A stretch of DNA of 64,000 nucleotides from Peromyscus leucopus (taxonomy: Eukaryota; Chordata; Mammalia; Rodentia; Cricetidae), in the NCBI RefSeq assembly GCF_004664715.2, contig NC_051075.1, positions 30,028,504 through 30,092,503 on the forward strand, given 5' to 3'. The translations under genes were made by a program, and so were the position numbers. The notes under the pieces are model-generated. The model ran no database searches. It saw nothing but the letters and a program-made list of their open reading frames with translations, and was not told the DNA's origin. Shown here in pieces: positions 11,285 to 20,814 of this stretch; the first letter of the stretch is position 1, and each line of letters begins with the position of its first letter.

Positions 11285-12740
11285 CATGTTACCTAGGGAT
11301 ATGGATATAGGTTAAATTTATTAGCAATTTTGTATATTGTTTAATCATACATATCACTCTGGTTATTACATATGTGATCCTATCCCTTTTGTAATCTAAC
11401 TGTATTGTGCCAATATGTAAAATATTATGTATTTATGTAGCTAGTCACAATTCAATGCACTCAATAGACTGCATGATACAATGATATAAAAGCTATTTAA
11501 GAATTTACTATGGACATGAGGAAATGGACATTTTTTCTCTTCTCCTAATGCCTTCATCCAGAATTAATATTAGTGAAGGTTGATTTGAGGACACGTTGGT
11601 TATCTTTTTAGTAATATATAAATTATTTCACTAAAGAGGATTAAAGTACATTATTTTTCAGCCATAATATATTGTATCACATATGGGTTTATGTTTCTGA
11701 CATTAAAACACACACACACACACACACACATACACAAACAACTTTAAACTTAAATAAAAACTTTGCAAATGTACCATTCTGTTTTATTTCTTCCTGCATA
11801 CTATTTTAGTAACTAATACTTCATGTGACCTACTTTCTCCTTGAGATTGTAGACTGAGTGTGGAGCCTCTGCATATGTTAATATGGTTGTTCTGAACTTT
11901 TAAAAATTAGGATGAATTTTCTACTCACGATTTAGGTTGATTTCCCTCAGGTAGAATAGATAAGCTATCATCAGTACTCTGTATAAAATGAAACAGAGCA
12001 GTGACCAACTGCAATAACATTTCAGTAAGGTAGTACACTTTTGCGTTAACATGACCAGCATGTGAAATTCCTTTTTACACATTCATATGTCTATAGCACT
12101 CTAAGATATTATCTGTCATGGTATTTCTTCTCATTCTTTTCAGTTTCTCGGTTCCTGAATTTTTTTTCTTGCTTATCATATTGTATTAGGCTGTCTATAT
12201 AACACATGGTAGAGGCAGAGGTGGTGACATCATTCTTCTATCTCTAGTACTTAAAAACAATGTTTGTTTTATAAATATAAATATCTTCACCATGCATGTA
12301 CACTGAAAGTTATTATTTTATATTTAATAGAGTAACTTGATTAGATACATTGTTTTTTCTTCCTACTTTAATAAAATATAAAAATTAAAACCAACTAGAT
12401 CAAATTTATTAGGATCTTATATTATGTTGCCTCAAGTTATTTTTATGTACTGAGACAATTATACAATACTTTTGTAAGATATCTTTAAGCATTAAGTTGA
12501 AAAACATGGTATTCGGATATTAAATTGTCAGTCACTGTGATGTCAATGCCTTCAGGACCCAAAGTATCATGGCATCATTGACATTTTAATATTTGATTCT
12601 TCACTTATGTAATGGTCAATGCTCACCAAGTAGAGCTGCAGCCTCTTGATGACAAGACAGAAAGAACTGATACTTGAGGACCCCAGGTGAATGTCAATGT
12701 CTTTCAAGAGAAAATTGTAAATGGATGTGGAGTCCTAAGT
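11285..12740. other. Unassigned AT-rich DNA with a short (CA)n run
   Basis: No gene or nameable repeat. A CA run of about 24 bases lies at 11707-11730. The region between two repeat clusters may be old unique sequence. Confidence 0.5.
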
Positions 12741-12744
12741 AAAC

Positions 12745-13067
12745 ACACGATTGCTTATATTAATTACAAAATGCTCACCCAATAGCAGAGGCTTATTATT
12801 AGGTAGGTCTTATGTTTAAATTAATCCATTTCTATTAATGTATGTATTGCCACATGGCCCATGGCTTTACTGGTCCCCTGGCATCTTGCTTCTTAGGCAA
12901 CTTGCTCACGTCTCTAAAATTCTGCCTTTTTGCATTCCAGTCCTCAGTTTGATCATCCTGCCTAACTGTATCCTGCCTTGCTATAGGCCAAACAGCTTTA
13001 TTATTAACCAATGAGAGTAATACATATTCACAACATACAGAACATACAGAAGGATCATCCCACAGCA
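12745..13067 (-). mobile_element. ERV LTR fragment, family 2
   Basis: Shares sequence and layout with the LTR nested in gag at 19423-19817: 'cagaggcttat', 'taaattaa(t/c)cca', a 'ccacatggc' versus 'ccatgtggc' block, 'catcttgc', 'gccaaacag'/'gccaatcag', and an ending with 'attcacaacatacag' versus 'attcacagcatatag'. Orientation is taken from that copy. The low-coordinate end is not clean and I see no target duplication, so it may be incomplete. Confidence 0.6.
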
Positions 13068-13314
13068 GTAAAGGGCATTTGTTTATCTGTCTTCAGGATG
13101 CTCAGATCGCTTCAGGATTTGTACAAAATTGTTCTTGGATATTTTATTAATCATATTTGTGGATTGACTGAAATGATTTTTGCTATTGTGTGGTCTTTGA
13201 CTTTATATTCAGGAAATCAGCTCTCGTAAGCAGTTATTTTATTCTGTAACCTATATCAACTTCATTTGTAATTTTATTTTTCCTGTAGACATTTTTAACT
13301 TTTCATCCTGTGGT

Positions 13315-13315
<1 letters not shown>

Positions 13316-13362
<47 letters not shown>
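13316..13362. repeat. (GT)n microsatellite
   Basis: GT run of about 46 bases in otherwise unassigned DNA. Confidence 0.97.
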
Positions 13363-13364
<2 letters not shown>

Positions 13365-13707
13365 GATGTACATTGTTAGCATACAGTTTCATTCTTGCAT
13401 CTAAATGCATTTCAGTAGAACAATTTGTTCAAGACACCATCCTTTTCACTGGTGAATATTATCATTGCTGTTTAGAGTTTTGGGGTTTAAAATGGCTTTC
13501 ACTGTGCCTATCATTGGACTGGGGTTGAGTAGAATGGAAATCTTGAAACCTGTTATGGAATGGAAATATATGGAAGTCTACTAATTTCCAGGGAATTGGC
13601 TGTAGGTGAATATGTTTCAATTTATCAGGAATAACAATTATAATTTTTTATCTTCAAAACTAAACTTAGATTAATAATAACAGCAAGATAAATATATATC
13701 ATCACTT
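13363..13707. other. Left flank of the composite ERV, no recognisable feature
   Basis: AT-rich host DNA up to the putative duplication CAAAGT at 13708-13713. No gene seen. Confidence 0.5.
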
Positions 13708-13713
13708 CAAAGT
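13708..13713. other. Putative left TSD of the composite ERV (CAAAGT)
   Basis: The six bases directly outside LTR A. The six bases outside LTR B are CAAAGA, matching at 5 of 6 positions. Perfect 6-bp duplications flank family-1 solo LTRs elsewhere in the window. Confidence 0.5.
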
Positions 13714-14247
13714 TGTGACATGAATTGCAAAGCAGTCTTATTAATAAAAAGCCAGGATCCAGATATTGGGGTGAACATTGAAAGATCATAAAAAAATAGA
13801 ACAAGCCACAGCCAATTTCACCTCACCAACTCCTCAGGCAATCCTGTTTCCACAAATCCTCAGACTGAAAGCCTCTGAGTCCTCACTCCTGAGTGTCGCA
13901 GTTGAACTGCTTAAAAGGTCTATAGTTCCTGGTCCTGACACCTTATATTCCTTTCTGCTTCCTGCTATCCCATTCTGGGATTAACGGCACGTGTCCTTCC
14001 CAAGCAAAGACATGAGATCTCAAGTGCTGGATTAAAGGTATATACCACCACACCTGCCTCTGTTCCCAGTGTGGCCTTGAACTCACAGAGATCCAGATAG
14101 ATCTCTGCCTCCTGAGTGATAGGATTAAAGGTGTGTGCCACCGGTGTCTGACCTCTATGTCTCATTTAGTCGCTGGCTCTGTTTTCTGATTCCCAGACGA
14201 GTTTATTAGGGTGCACAATATATTGGGGGATACAATATATCACCACA
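13714..14247 (-). mobile_element. 3'LTR of arm A, family 1
   Basis: 534 bp. In minus orientation it begins TGTGGTGATATATTG next to a polypurine tract and ends GTCACA. U3 holds B1-like units; 'ggaatataagg' is the TATA-like box; R-U5 follows. A stretch of 79 bases (13819-13897) is identical to the inverted copy in LTR B (22821-22899), although the flanking LTR sequence differs between the two. Confidence 0.9.
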
Positions 14248-14260
14248 TTTCCCTTATTTG
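14248..14260 (-). promoter_or_regulatory. Polypurine tract of arm A
   Basis: On the minus strand, AAATAAGGGAAA lies immediately before the LTR start. This is the expected plus-strand primer of a retrovirus and it fixes which LTR edge is the U3 edge. Confidence 0.75.
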
Positions 14261-14494
14261 CCTAAAATTAAAAAGTTATAACTTATAAAAGAAAAACAAT
14301 ATATAATATGTACAAAAGTATATACAATATATACAGTCAAGAATTATATTAACAATGTCCAGTCCATTAATATTTGAAAATTCAGACAAAAAATTAATCA
14401 TTTATCAAATCTTAGTGAGCCTAATACAAAATTTGCATACAATGTAAAAAAAAAACCATTTCAATGTAAAGTATTTAAAACAAGTAGTTCTACT

Positions 14495-14660
14495 GCCGGG
14501 CGTTGGTGGCGCACGCCTTTAATCCCAGCACTCGGGAGGCAGAGCCAGGCGGATCTCTGTGAGTTCGAGGCCAGCCTGGGCTACCAAGTGAGCTCCAGGA
14601 AAGGCGCAAAGCTACACAGAGAAACCCTGTCTCGAAAAACCAAAAAAAAAAAAAAAAAAA
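14495..14660 (+). repeat. B1 SINE, young, with TSD
   Basis: Full-length B1 beginning GCCGGGCG, with 'ggaaaggcgcaaagctac' in the 3' half and ending in an A-rich tail. It is flanked by (A)AGTAGTTCT on both sides (about 14482-14491 and 14660-14669). The 'aaggcgcaaagc' 3' half is what I associate with cricetid B1. It is inserted in the non-coding 3' region of arm A, so it postdates the provirus. Confidence 0.95.
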
Positions 14661-14669
14661 AGTAGTTCT

Positions 14670-15533
14670 TTTTAAAAGTTGATTCAATATTCTACCATTT
14701 TATTTTATCATATCCATATTCTCTCTTTTGTCTTTTCAGAGTAGATTCAATAATCTACCCTTTATCTTATCATTTCTCTATCTTTTTTTCAGAGCAGATT
14801 CAATAACCTACCTTTTATCTAAATCCCCTTTACTTTTTTTTTTCAAACAATAACCTTGAATTTAATCTCGTTTGTTTAGCCTTTTTCCTGACTGTTAACA
14901 ATAATAACTTGTAACCAACCATCCTAAACAATGACAATTTTTCCAAAACCCACTGAATGATCAAAAACCACTCACCATACCTCTTGGGAATGTGGGTGTC
15001 GTGGTTTTAAAATAACTTCCTGCTGTCTGGGGGCAAAGTTGTCTTTAGGGGATCCTGAGAAGAAAAAATTGGGGTTAATTGTCAATTCCTGGGAAAGATA
15101 GCCATATTATTTGTTGTCCAGTCTTTGAATAATGTAAAAGTACAGGGTTTATCTCAATTCATTGCTCCAATAGTTTGTGAGGCTGGATCATCTCAGCTAG
15201 CCATCTCAAAATTATCCTGAGCAGTTTGTAGTCCAAAGCCAATCTTTGGGTGGTGTTTGTCATCCTAGTAGTATTATCATTGTCCTGATGGAATCATTGT
15301 TGTGGGGCCCCATAATCTTTTGGGAGACTTCAAATTTGCCATTAGGCCTGGTCATGATTCCCTGCAGAAAAATAATAGAGACTCAAACACAAAAACATGT
15401 ACAGGCTTCTAGATGAAGCCTTTTTTCTAGAATTAGTTAGTACTCTATATGACCATTAATATCATGACAAAAGTTTAATATGCACATTACATTATAAATT
15501 TTGATATAAAATTTATACCTTAAGGAAAGTTTT
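14670..15533 (-). other. Non-coding 3' region of arm A
   Basis: Homologous, in inverted orientation, to 21541-22430 of arm B. For example, the complement of 15180-15275 corresponds to 21660-21750 ('gacaaacaccacccaaag', 'gagatggctaactgagatg'). It carries a repeated hairpin unit at 14690-14815. No env gene is recognisable, so this family may lack env or carry a badly decayed one. Confidence 0.75.
14690..14815 (-). repeat. Three tandem hairpin units, arm A
   Basis: Complement copies of the arm B unit: about 14690-14707 (two stem mismatches), 14741-14758 (perfect) and 14794-14811. In the third, two stem bases differ, but both changes leave G-U pairs possible in RNA. Position relative to the polypurine tract is the same as in arm B. 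Confidence 0.8.
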
Positions 15534-16048
15534 CATTCATCATGGTATCTCCCTCCTGGTTCTCCCATGAGAGAGAGAAGGGATTGTATGAGGAGAGATT
15601 TTGAGATCATGATTGGAAAAAGCACAAGGACAAATAGCCAAACTAGTGGAATAGATGAACTGTGAACCAATGGCTGAGGAGCCTCATGGAACTGGACCAG
15701 GTTCTCTGGATAAGTGAGACAGTTGATTAGCTTGAACTGTTTGGGAGGCCTCCAGGGAGTGGAGCCGGGACCTGTCCTTGGTGCATGGGCTGGCTTTTTG
15801 GAGCCTGGGGCCTATACTGAGACACTTTGCTCAGCCTTGGTGTAGGAAGGAGGGGATTAGACCTGCCTTGGCTGAGTCTACCAGGCTGAGCTAATTCCCC
15901 AGGGGAGACCTTGCCTTGGAGGAGGTGGGAATGGGGGGTGGGTTGGGGGTAGGGAGGCTGGGGGTAGGAGGAGGGAGGATGGGTAAATCCATGGCTGATA
16001 TGTGAAATTAAGTTAATTATAAAATAAAATTTAAAAAAAACAAAAAAA
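15534..16048 (+). mobile_element. 5'-truncated L1 3' end
   Basis: L1 3'UTR sharing long stretches with the copy at 33295-33760: 'gtgagacagttgattagctt', 'ggacctgtccttggtgcatg', 'ggctgatatgtgaaatta' and a terminal A-rich tail after 'aattataaaataaaat'. Probable target duplication GAAAGTTTT (15525-15533) and GAAAAGTTTT (16049-16058). It is inserted in arm A between integrase and the 3' region. Confidence 0.9.
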
Positions 16049-16059
16049 GAAAAGTTTTA

Positions 16060-16790
16060 AGGAATCAAAATAGAACTAAATAATTATGAGATTAGTGGCA
16101 ATAGAATAGTCCCTTAATTTTGCTTTTCTTCTGTCCCATATCAGATGGCTCTTCTGATATGATACAGAGAGTTTGCATTTTCTTTTTGACAAACATGCCT
16201 GGGTTTAGAGAAGGAAAGAGGCATTCTCCAACTCTAAAGCCAACTTTAATATTAGTTGAAGTGGGACTACATAAAGACCATTTGTGTTAAGTGTCTGTAG
16301 AGAATGGCAGAAACAAATATTTATGAAGAACTATGAAAATTTATATGTGATATATCAATAGGTCAATTTACTCTTATTTTTGGAACATTTTTTTTTCTGG
16401 ATGATTCGTCCTTTTTCTTCAGATGTCTCATTTGTCCAGTATTATTCAGATTCCTTAGCCTTCATTTTCCTGAAAGATGAAAACAAAAACCCTTCCTTAA
16501 CTCTAACTTTGGAGGTTCCCTTTTGGCAAGTTATATCTGATTAAATGAAAAGCATTTGTTAGTTGTATAAATTAATTTAAATTGAATGTTCATTCTGGTT
16601 CACGAACTATCATCTCTTCTAAATAAGAGGTCTCTCTTGTTCAAATCAAACCTTTATCAATTTTGATGTTATCCATACCTTTTTTTTTCTCTTGTAGAAA
16701 CAAAAGCAAACCCCATCCCCAACATAACACATATCCTGGTTTCCATTATGAGATCAGCACATCTTTAAAGTATATAGGCTGATTTAATTC
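16060..16790 (-). other. Arm A sequence between integrase and L1, no recognisable gene
   Basis: Continuation of the provirus beyond the integrase frame. It would hold the integrase C-terminus and any env start, but stops are dense and I cannot identify a domain. Confidence 0.45.
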
Positions 16791-16794
16791 TATA

Positions 16795-17490
16795 GTTTTA
16801 TTCTATTATCCAATGTCTCTCTGCAGCTGTTGTTGTTTTCTCATTAGCATTGGGAAAATTAAAAGTTAATAGAGCATTATATAATCTATTTCTCAGGGGA
16901 TTTGTTATCCCTTTCTGTTTATTTAACATATCCTTTAGAGTTTGATTTGATCTTTCTATGACTGCTTGGCTTGTACAATTGTGAGATATACCTGTAATGT
17001 GTTTTATATTATAATAAGCAAAAAAAAAAAGTTTCATTTTACCAGAGACATATGCTAGAGCATTGTCAGTTTCAATTTGTGCAGTTATACCCATGATGGC
17101 CATAACTTCAAGCAAATGCATGATGACAGAATCAGCCTTTTCAGAACTCAGAGCAGTTGCCCATTGAAATCATGAAAAGGTATCAATACTGTGGTGTACA
17201 TATTTTAGTTTTCCAAATTCTGCAAAATGAAACATATCCATATGCCAGATTTCATTCCTCTGAGTACCCTTTGGTTCACATCCTCCTGGTAGTAGAGTCT
17301 GATTGTAAAAGAACAAATAGGACATTTACTTATAATTTTCTTGGCTTGTTGACAGGTTAAACCCTTACTATTGACATGATGTTTTTGTATGAAATTCTGA
17401 GGCCTCCAAAATATTCCCATCAATAGTTTACTGATCTCATCATTACCTTGTGTGCTTTTAGGATATTTGTTGTTAATCTCTCCCAAATAA
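16795..17490 (-). pseudogene. pol: ERV integrase (pol), decayed
   Basis: Class II (betaretrovirus-like) integrase in two frames. The N-terminal part (17205-17486) shows the zinc-binding region with 'KHHVNSKGL' and the Cys pair 'CPIC'. The core (16798-17121) shows the second catalytic aspartate in 'IETDNALAYV', then 'NIKHITGI', and the catalytic glutamate in 'AVIERSNQTLK', followed by 'ALLTFNFPNANE'. I count 36 residues between D and E, one more than the usual 35, at a short Phe run coded by an A-rich tract. The frame shifts between the two parts, and the first catalytic aspartate falls in the broken stretch. Inactive. Confidence 0.9.
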
Positions 17491-18170
17491 TTACTGCAAG
17501 CTCTTTGCCAAGATTCACTTTCTGCCCATTATTTGTCAATTTCATCCTTAGTTAAAGGTGCTACAATTTCTGCTGCTTGTATTTCTGCTAATTGATGAAG
17601 TCCCAATTTTCCTCTTAAAATCAACTCAGAGATCTTTTCTGCATAAGTTTTCAATTTTTTTACTCTGTTTATTTGGTAAAAATACCCATTCCAATATAGT
17701 ATCTTCCCTCTGCATTAAAATTCCTGTAGGTAAATTCTTAGAGGGTAAAAAAAAAGAAATTTAATCAAGCTTTGGATCCACATGATCCATATATGCATCC
17801 CATATTTTCTTTTCCATCAAAGCCAATTTTCTCTCAGCTTCAGCTGATAATTCTCTAGGACAATTTAAGTTATTGTCATCCTCTAAGGTTTTGAACAAAT
17901 TACTCAGTTCATTATTTTTTACCCCAACAGAAGTCTGTAGATAAAAAATGTTTTCAAATAAATATTGAAAGTTATTAGTAGTACATAATTGATCTCTCCT
18001 AATTTGTACCTTTTGGGGTCTAATTTTTGTAGACTTATTTTATATCCTAAATAATTAATAGAATCTTAGAATCTCCTTTTTGTCTCTTTTCAGGAGCAAA
18101 TTGTAATTCTCAACAAGGCATTTTTTTTTAACTTCTTCAAATATTTTTTCTTAAGGTAACTATATTTGAA
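17490..18170 (-). pseudogene. ERV pol connection/RNase H region, heavily decayed
   Basis: Lies between reverse transcriptase and integrase on the minus strand, where RNase H belongs. No long frame remains and I cannot point to its catalytic residues. The assignment is by position only. Confidence 0.5.
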
Positions 18171-18174
18171 TAAG

Positions 18175-18560
18175 CTAGTAAAATATTGTCCACGTAATGA
18201 TAAATTATATATTCAAAAATTGTCTACCAATTACTTCCAATGGCTGTCATACATATTGGTACAGGGTTGTACTCTTTAACATTCACTGTGGGAGAACCCT
18301 CCATTGATATCTCTTAACTAGCTGAGAATTATTACAAGTAGGCACCATGAAGGCAATTTTTCTCTGTCTTTTTTTTTTTTTTTTTTTTGTAAGGGTATTG
18401 AGCAGAAACAGTTTTTTTAAATCAATAACTATAATAGGCCATCCTTTAGATAACAGAGTAGGCAAAGGAATTCCAGATTGTAGAGAACCCATTGGCTGAA
18501 TCACCTTATTAATTGCTCTTACATCTGTTACCATTCTCCACTTACCAGATTTCTTTTTAA
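18175..18560 (-). pseudogene. pol: ERV reverse transcriptase, decayed
   Basis: The minus frame 18283-18534 begins 'MVTDVRAINKVIQPMGSLQ', then 'PLPTLLSKGWPIIVIDLK' (the first catalytic aspartate in a VIDLK context), and ends 'KRYQWRVLPQ' before a stop. About 90 bases further, in another frame, the YXDD box reads YVDN at 18185-18196, so the last catalytic aspartate is lost. An A-run insertion (T21 on the plus strand, 18369-18389) sits inside the domain. Typical class II ERV reverse transcriptase. No activity is expected. Confidence 0.9.
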
Positions 18561-18859
18561 TAACAAATGAAGGAGAATTCTAAGGGCTGGTTGATTCTTC
18601 AATATGCTGAGCATTTGACTGATCTTGTACCAGCTCTTCCAAGACCTGCAGTTTCTGAACCCATACAGGCTTGTCTGTTAATCATTTTAAAGGTAGAGCT
18701 GTTGATATCTTTGAAAGATCAGCAGCTGTTGTGCCAGGTTCTTGTATAATATGGATGTCTGGTGACTCTTCTCTATAGTATCTTCTAATATTTCTCTCAG
18801 AAACATGTGCTAGTTTATGGTTTGTTTCTCAGGTTGGAGAAATGTTAATCTGGCTATTC

Positions 18860-19140
18860 CATTGTTGTCATAGATCACAGCACCATAAATTCATAGCTAT
18901 ATTAGCCACATATGGCTTTAATTTTCCACTCTGTCCTTTTGGCCCTATACATTCATGCCATCTTGTTCTCTGTTTCACTTGAGATAATTCTACAATCCCT
19001 AACAGCTCAACATTGACCTCCCTGAAGAAGCCAATTTGGATACCCTGGTTCTGATGCAATTATTATTACATCCACACATGTGTCTACAAGACCCTCCATG
19101 AGAATGCCATTTATTTGTATTTTTAATTTTAATCTTTGCT
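18860..19140 (-). pseudogene. pro: ERV protease, decayed
   Basis: In one minus-strand reading the active-site triplet is DTC in the context 'GLVDTCVDVIIIAS' (19076-19084), where aspartic proteases have DTG. After a stop, the frame at 18868-19059 reads 'IVELSQVKQRTRWHECIGP', then 'KLKPYVANIAMNLW', the usual protease C-terminal half leading to reverse transcriptase. No dUTPase domain is seen between nucleocapsid and protease. Confidence 0.85.
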
Positions 19141-19182
19141 CATTTATAGAAGTTTGCCATTGTTCCTTGAAGAAACATTGTT

Positions 19183-19422
19183 TCAAGGAATGCCCTGCTT
19201 ATAGTCCCTTTTTAGGTGGCCTTGTTTACCACAATTAAAGCATCTGACATTATTATTTTTCTTCAAATCTCTTGAAATCACCTCTCCTATCCACATGTCA
19301 TTATGGTCTTGAAACTCAATGTTAATTGTGTCCCCAATCCAATCCTCCAAGGATGTTGATCTTGCCTTTAATGGCCTAATTACCCTTTTGCATGATGCAT
19401 TAGCATTCTCAAAAGCCAGAGA
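19183..19422 (-). pseudogene. gag: ERV gag: capsid C-terminus and nucleocapsid
   Basis: Minus frame with 'LAFENANASCKRVIRPLKAR', the end of capsid, followed by a zinc knuckle 'CFNCGKQGHLKRDYKQG'. The knuckle should be C-x2-C-x4-H-x4-C, but the last cysteine is tyrosine. The longer open frame running to 19569 extends into a later LTR insertion and its first part is not viral coding sequence. Protease follows directly. Confidence 0.9.
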
Positions 19423-19817
19423 TGTAGCTTGAAGTTTTCCTGTGTCCCAGCCTGCTGGCTGTTGGGAAAAATCTCTCTCAATCACATCCCCCAAGTAAAT
19501 ACAGAGGCTTATATTACTTATGAACTGTATGACCATTAGCTCAGCCTTATTACTGACTACTTCTTGCACTTAAATTAACCCATATTTCTTATTTTTGTTT
19601 AACCATGTGGCTTGGTACCTTTTCTCAGTTCTGTCTTGTCATCTTGCCTCCTCTGTGTCTGGCTGGCAACTTCTGATTTAGCCTTTATCTTCCCAGCATT
19701 CTCCTTGTCTGTTTATCCCACCTGTACTTTCTTCCTGGATACTGGCCAATCAGTATTTTATTTATCAACTGCTTAGAGCAACACACATTCACAGCATATA
19801 GAAAGATATCTCCATCA
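19423..19817 (-). mobile_element. Solo LTR (family 2) inserted in gag, perfect TSD
   Basis: 395 bp. On the plus strand it begins TGTAGCTTG and ends CCATCA, so both strands show TG...CA termini. It is flanked by the perfect 6-bp duplication CAGAGA (19417-19422 and 19818-19823). It splits capsid: 'NSEAR' is coded on one side and 'LAFENAN' on the other. Same family as 12745-13067. It must be younger than arm A. Confidence 0.93.
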
Positions 19818-20450
19818 CAGAGATTCTAGCTTCTGAATTTGTTATTACTCTGTTTATTGCTGAAGACATCCTTTGTAAGAAATCAGTGAAAGTTTCTTTT
19901 AGACCTTGTGTAACTTTTTTAAATGACCCAATTTTGTTCCCTATTTCTTCAGTTCTGTTCCACACATTCATGGCTGCCATGTAGCATAGTATTAGGGTGT
20001 GGTCATCATATAAAGATTGTCTTTGTATATCAGCATAATTGACTTCTCCAAGAAGTTAATCCTGGGAAATTTCCATAATCTAGCCCTACATCATTGTTCT
20101 ATAGTCTTATCATCCTCTTTCCGCCAGGTTCTCCACTGTAATTGTGGTCTGGCCTCTAGAATAGCTGTAACCAAATCTTTCCAGTCCTGAGGGATAATTC
20201 TGCTACAAGTTGACCATGAGTTTAACATCTGCTTTATAAATGGAGAATGCATACCATATGAGACTTGCAGCTTCTTCAAATCTCTTCAAATCTAATATTC
20301 CCACTGGAACCCAGTTAGCTTGTACACAGCCTTGAGCATTTGGCAGTTCCTATAATGTTATCAGATAGATGAAGTTTGGTTGTTTGACAATAACCTGTTT
20401 CTCTGTACCCATAATATTCAAGGCTGAGATAGGTTCACCTTTAAGTTTTT
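19818..20450 (-). pseudogene. gag: ERV gag: capsid, decayed
   Basis: Two minus frames cover capsid. 20091-20279 reads 'SYGMHSPFIKQMLNSWSTC' and 'RIIPQDWKDLVTAILEARPQ'. 19789-19980 reads 'GSFKKVTQGLKETFTDFLQR', which includes the major homology region, and ends 'NSEAR' at the LTR insertion. Upstream, about 20280-20345 still reads as capsid ('NWVPVGILDLKRF') with a frame change. The sequence stops being gag-like near 20450, where plus-strand LTR begins; matrix, leader and 5'LTR of arm A are missing. Confidence 0.9.
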
Positions 20451-20474
20451 CTGTCTATGTTTGAATATCTCTAT

Positions 20475-20641
20475 AGGACTCGGAGGCTTTCATTCTGAGG
20501 ATTCATAGAAACAGAATAGGCTGAAGAGTTGATGTTGTGAGGTTGGCTATGGCTTGTTCCATTTCTCTGATCTCTCAGCATCCACCACAATATCTGGCTT
20601 CAGACTTTTTATTAATAAGACTCTTTAGCATTCATGTTACA
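20475..20641 (+). mobile_element. Partial 5'LTR (R-U5) of arm B, family 1
   Basis: Matches the right-hand part of the family-1 LTR: 'ggactcggaggctttcattc', 'ttggctatggcttgttcc', 'ttattaataagactc' and the end 'ttcatgttaca'. All of U3 is absent. The first matching base lies about where R should begin, roughly 40 bases downstream of the TATA-like box in the full LTRs. It is more diverged from LTR A and LTR B than those are from each other in this part. Confidence 0.85.
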
Positions 20642-20643
20642 TC

Positions 20644-20661
20644 TGACACCCAACATTTGTG
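20644..20661 (+). promoter_or_regulatory. Primer-binding site, lysine-tRNA type
   Basis: Two bases after the LTR end comes TGACACCCAAC..., which matches the start of a lysine-tRNA primer site (TGGCGCCCAAC) at 9 of 11 positions; both differences are G-to-A changes. It marks the 5' end of a plus-strand retroviral genome and shows that arm B points right. Confidence 0.8.
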
Positions 20662-20734
20662 GCACAAATTCATGAAAAACCACTTACCCATTGCCTTGAA
20701 GTGCCCAGCTGAGGCCTGAGCTGCATGAAGCCAG

Positions 20735-20812
20735 TTGTAGTGACTCATGCCAGTAGGATTTGCTGAAGGAGGTGGAGGCAGAAGGATCCTGAGTTTGAGG
20801 CCAGCCTTACAG
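20735..20812 (+). repeat. B1-like fragment in the arm B leader
   Basis: 'gtagtgactcatgccagtag', 'ggaggtggaggcagaagga' and 'tgagtttgaggccagcc' follow a B1 body with a deletion. It sits between the primer-binding site and the TGFBR1 5'UTR. It may have been captured with the host mRNA or inserted separately. Confidence 0.6.
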
Positions 20813-20814
20813 GC

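Noticed and set aside
14690..16790. env gene in arm A
   Set aside because: The position fits, but after removing the B1 and L1 no frame or motif typical of an envelope protein is visible.
20735..20812. B1-like fragment as evidence of an independent L1-driven insertion of TGFBR1
   Set aside because: No target duplication or A tail bounds the TGFBR1 part, and its 5' end is kept while the 3' end is lost.
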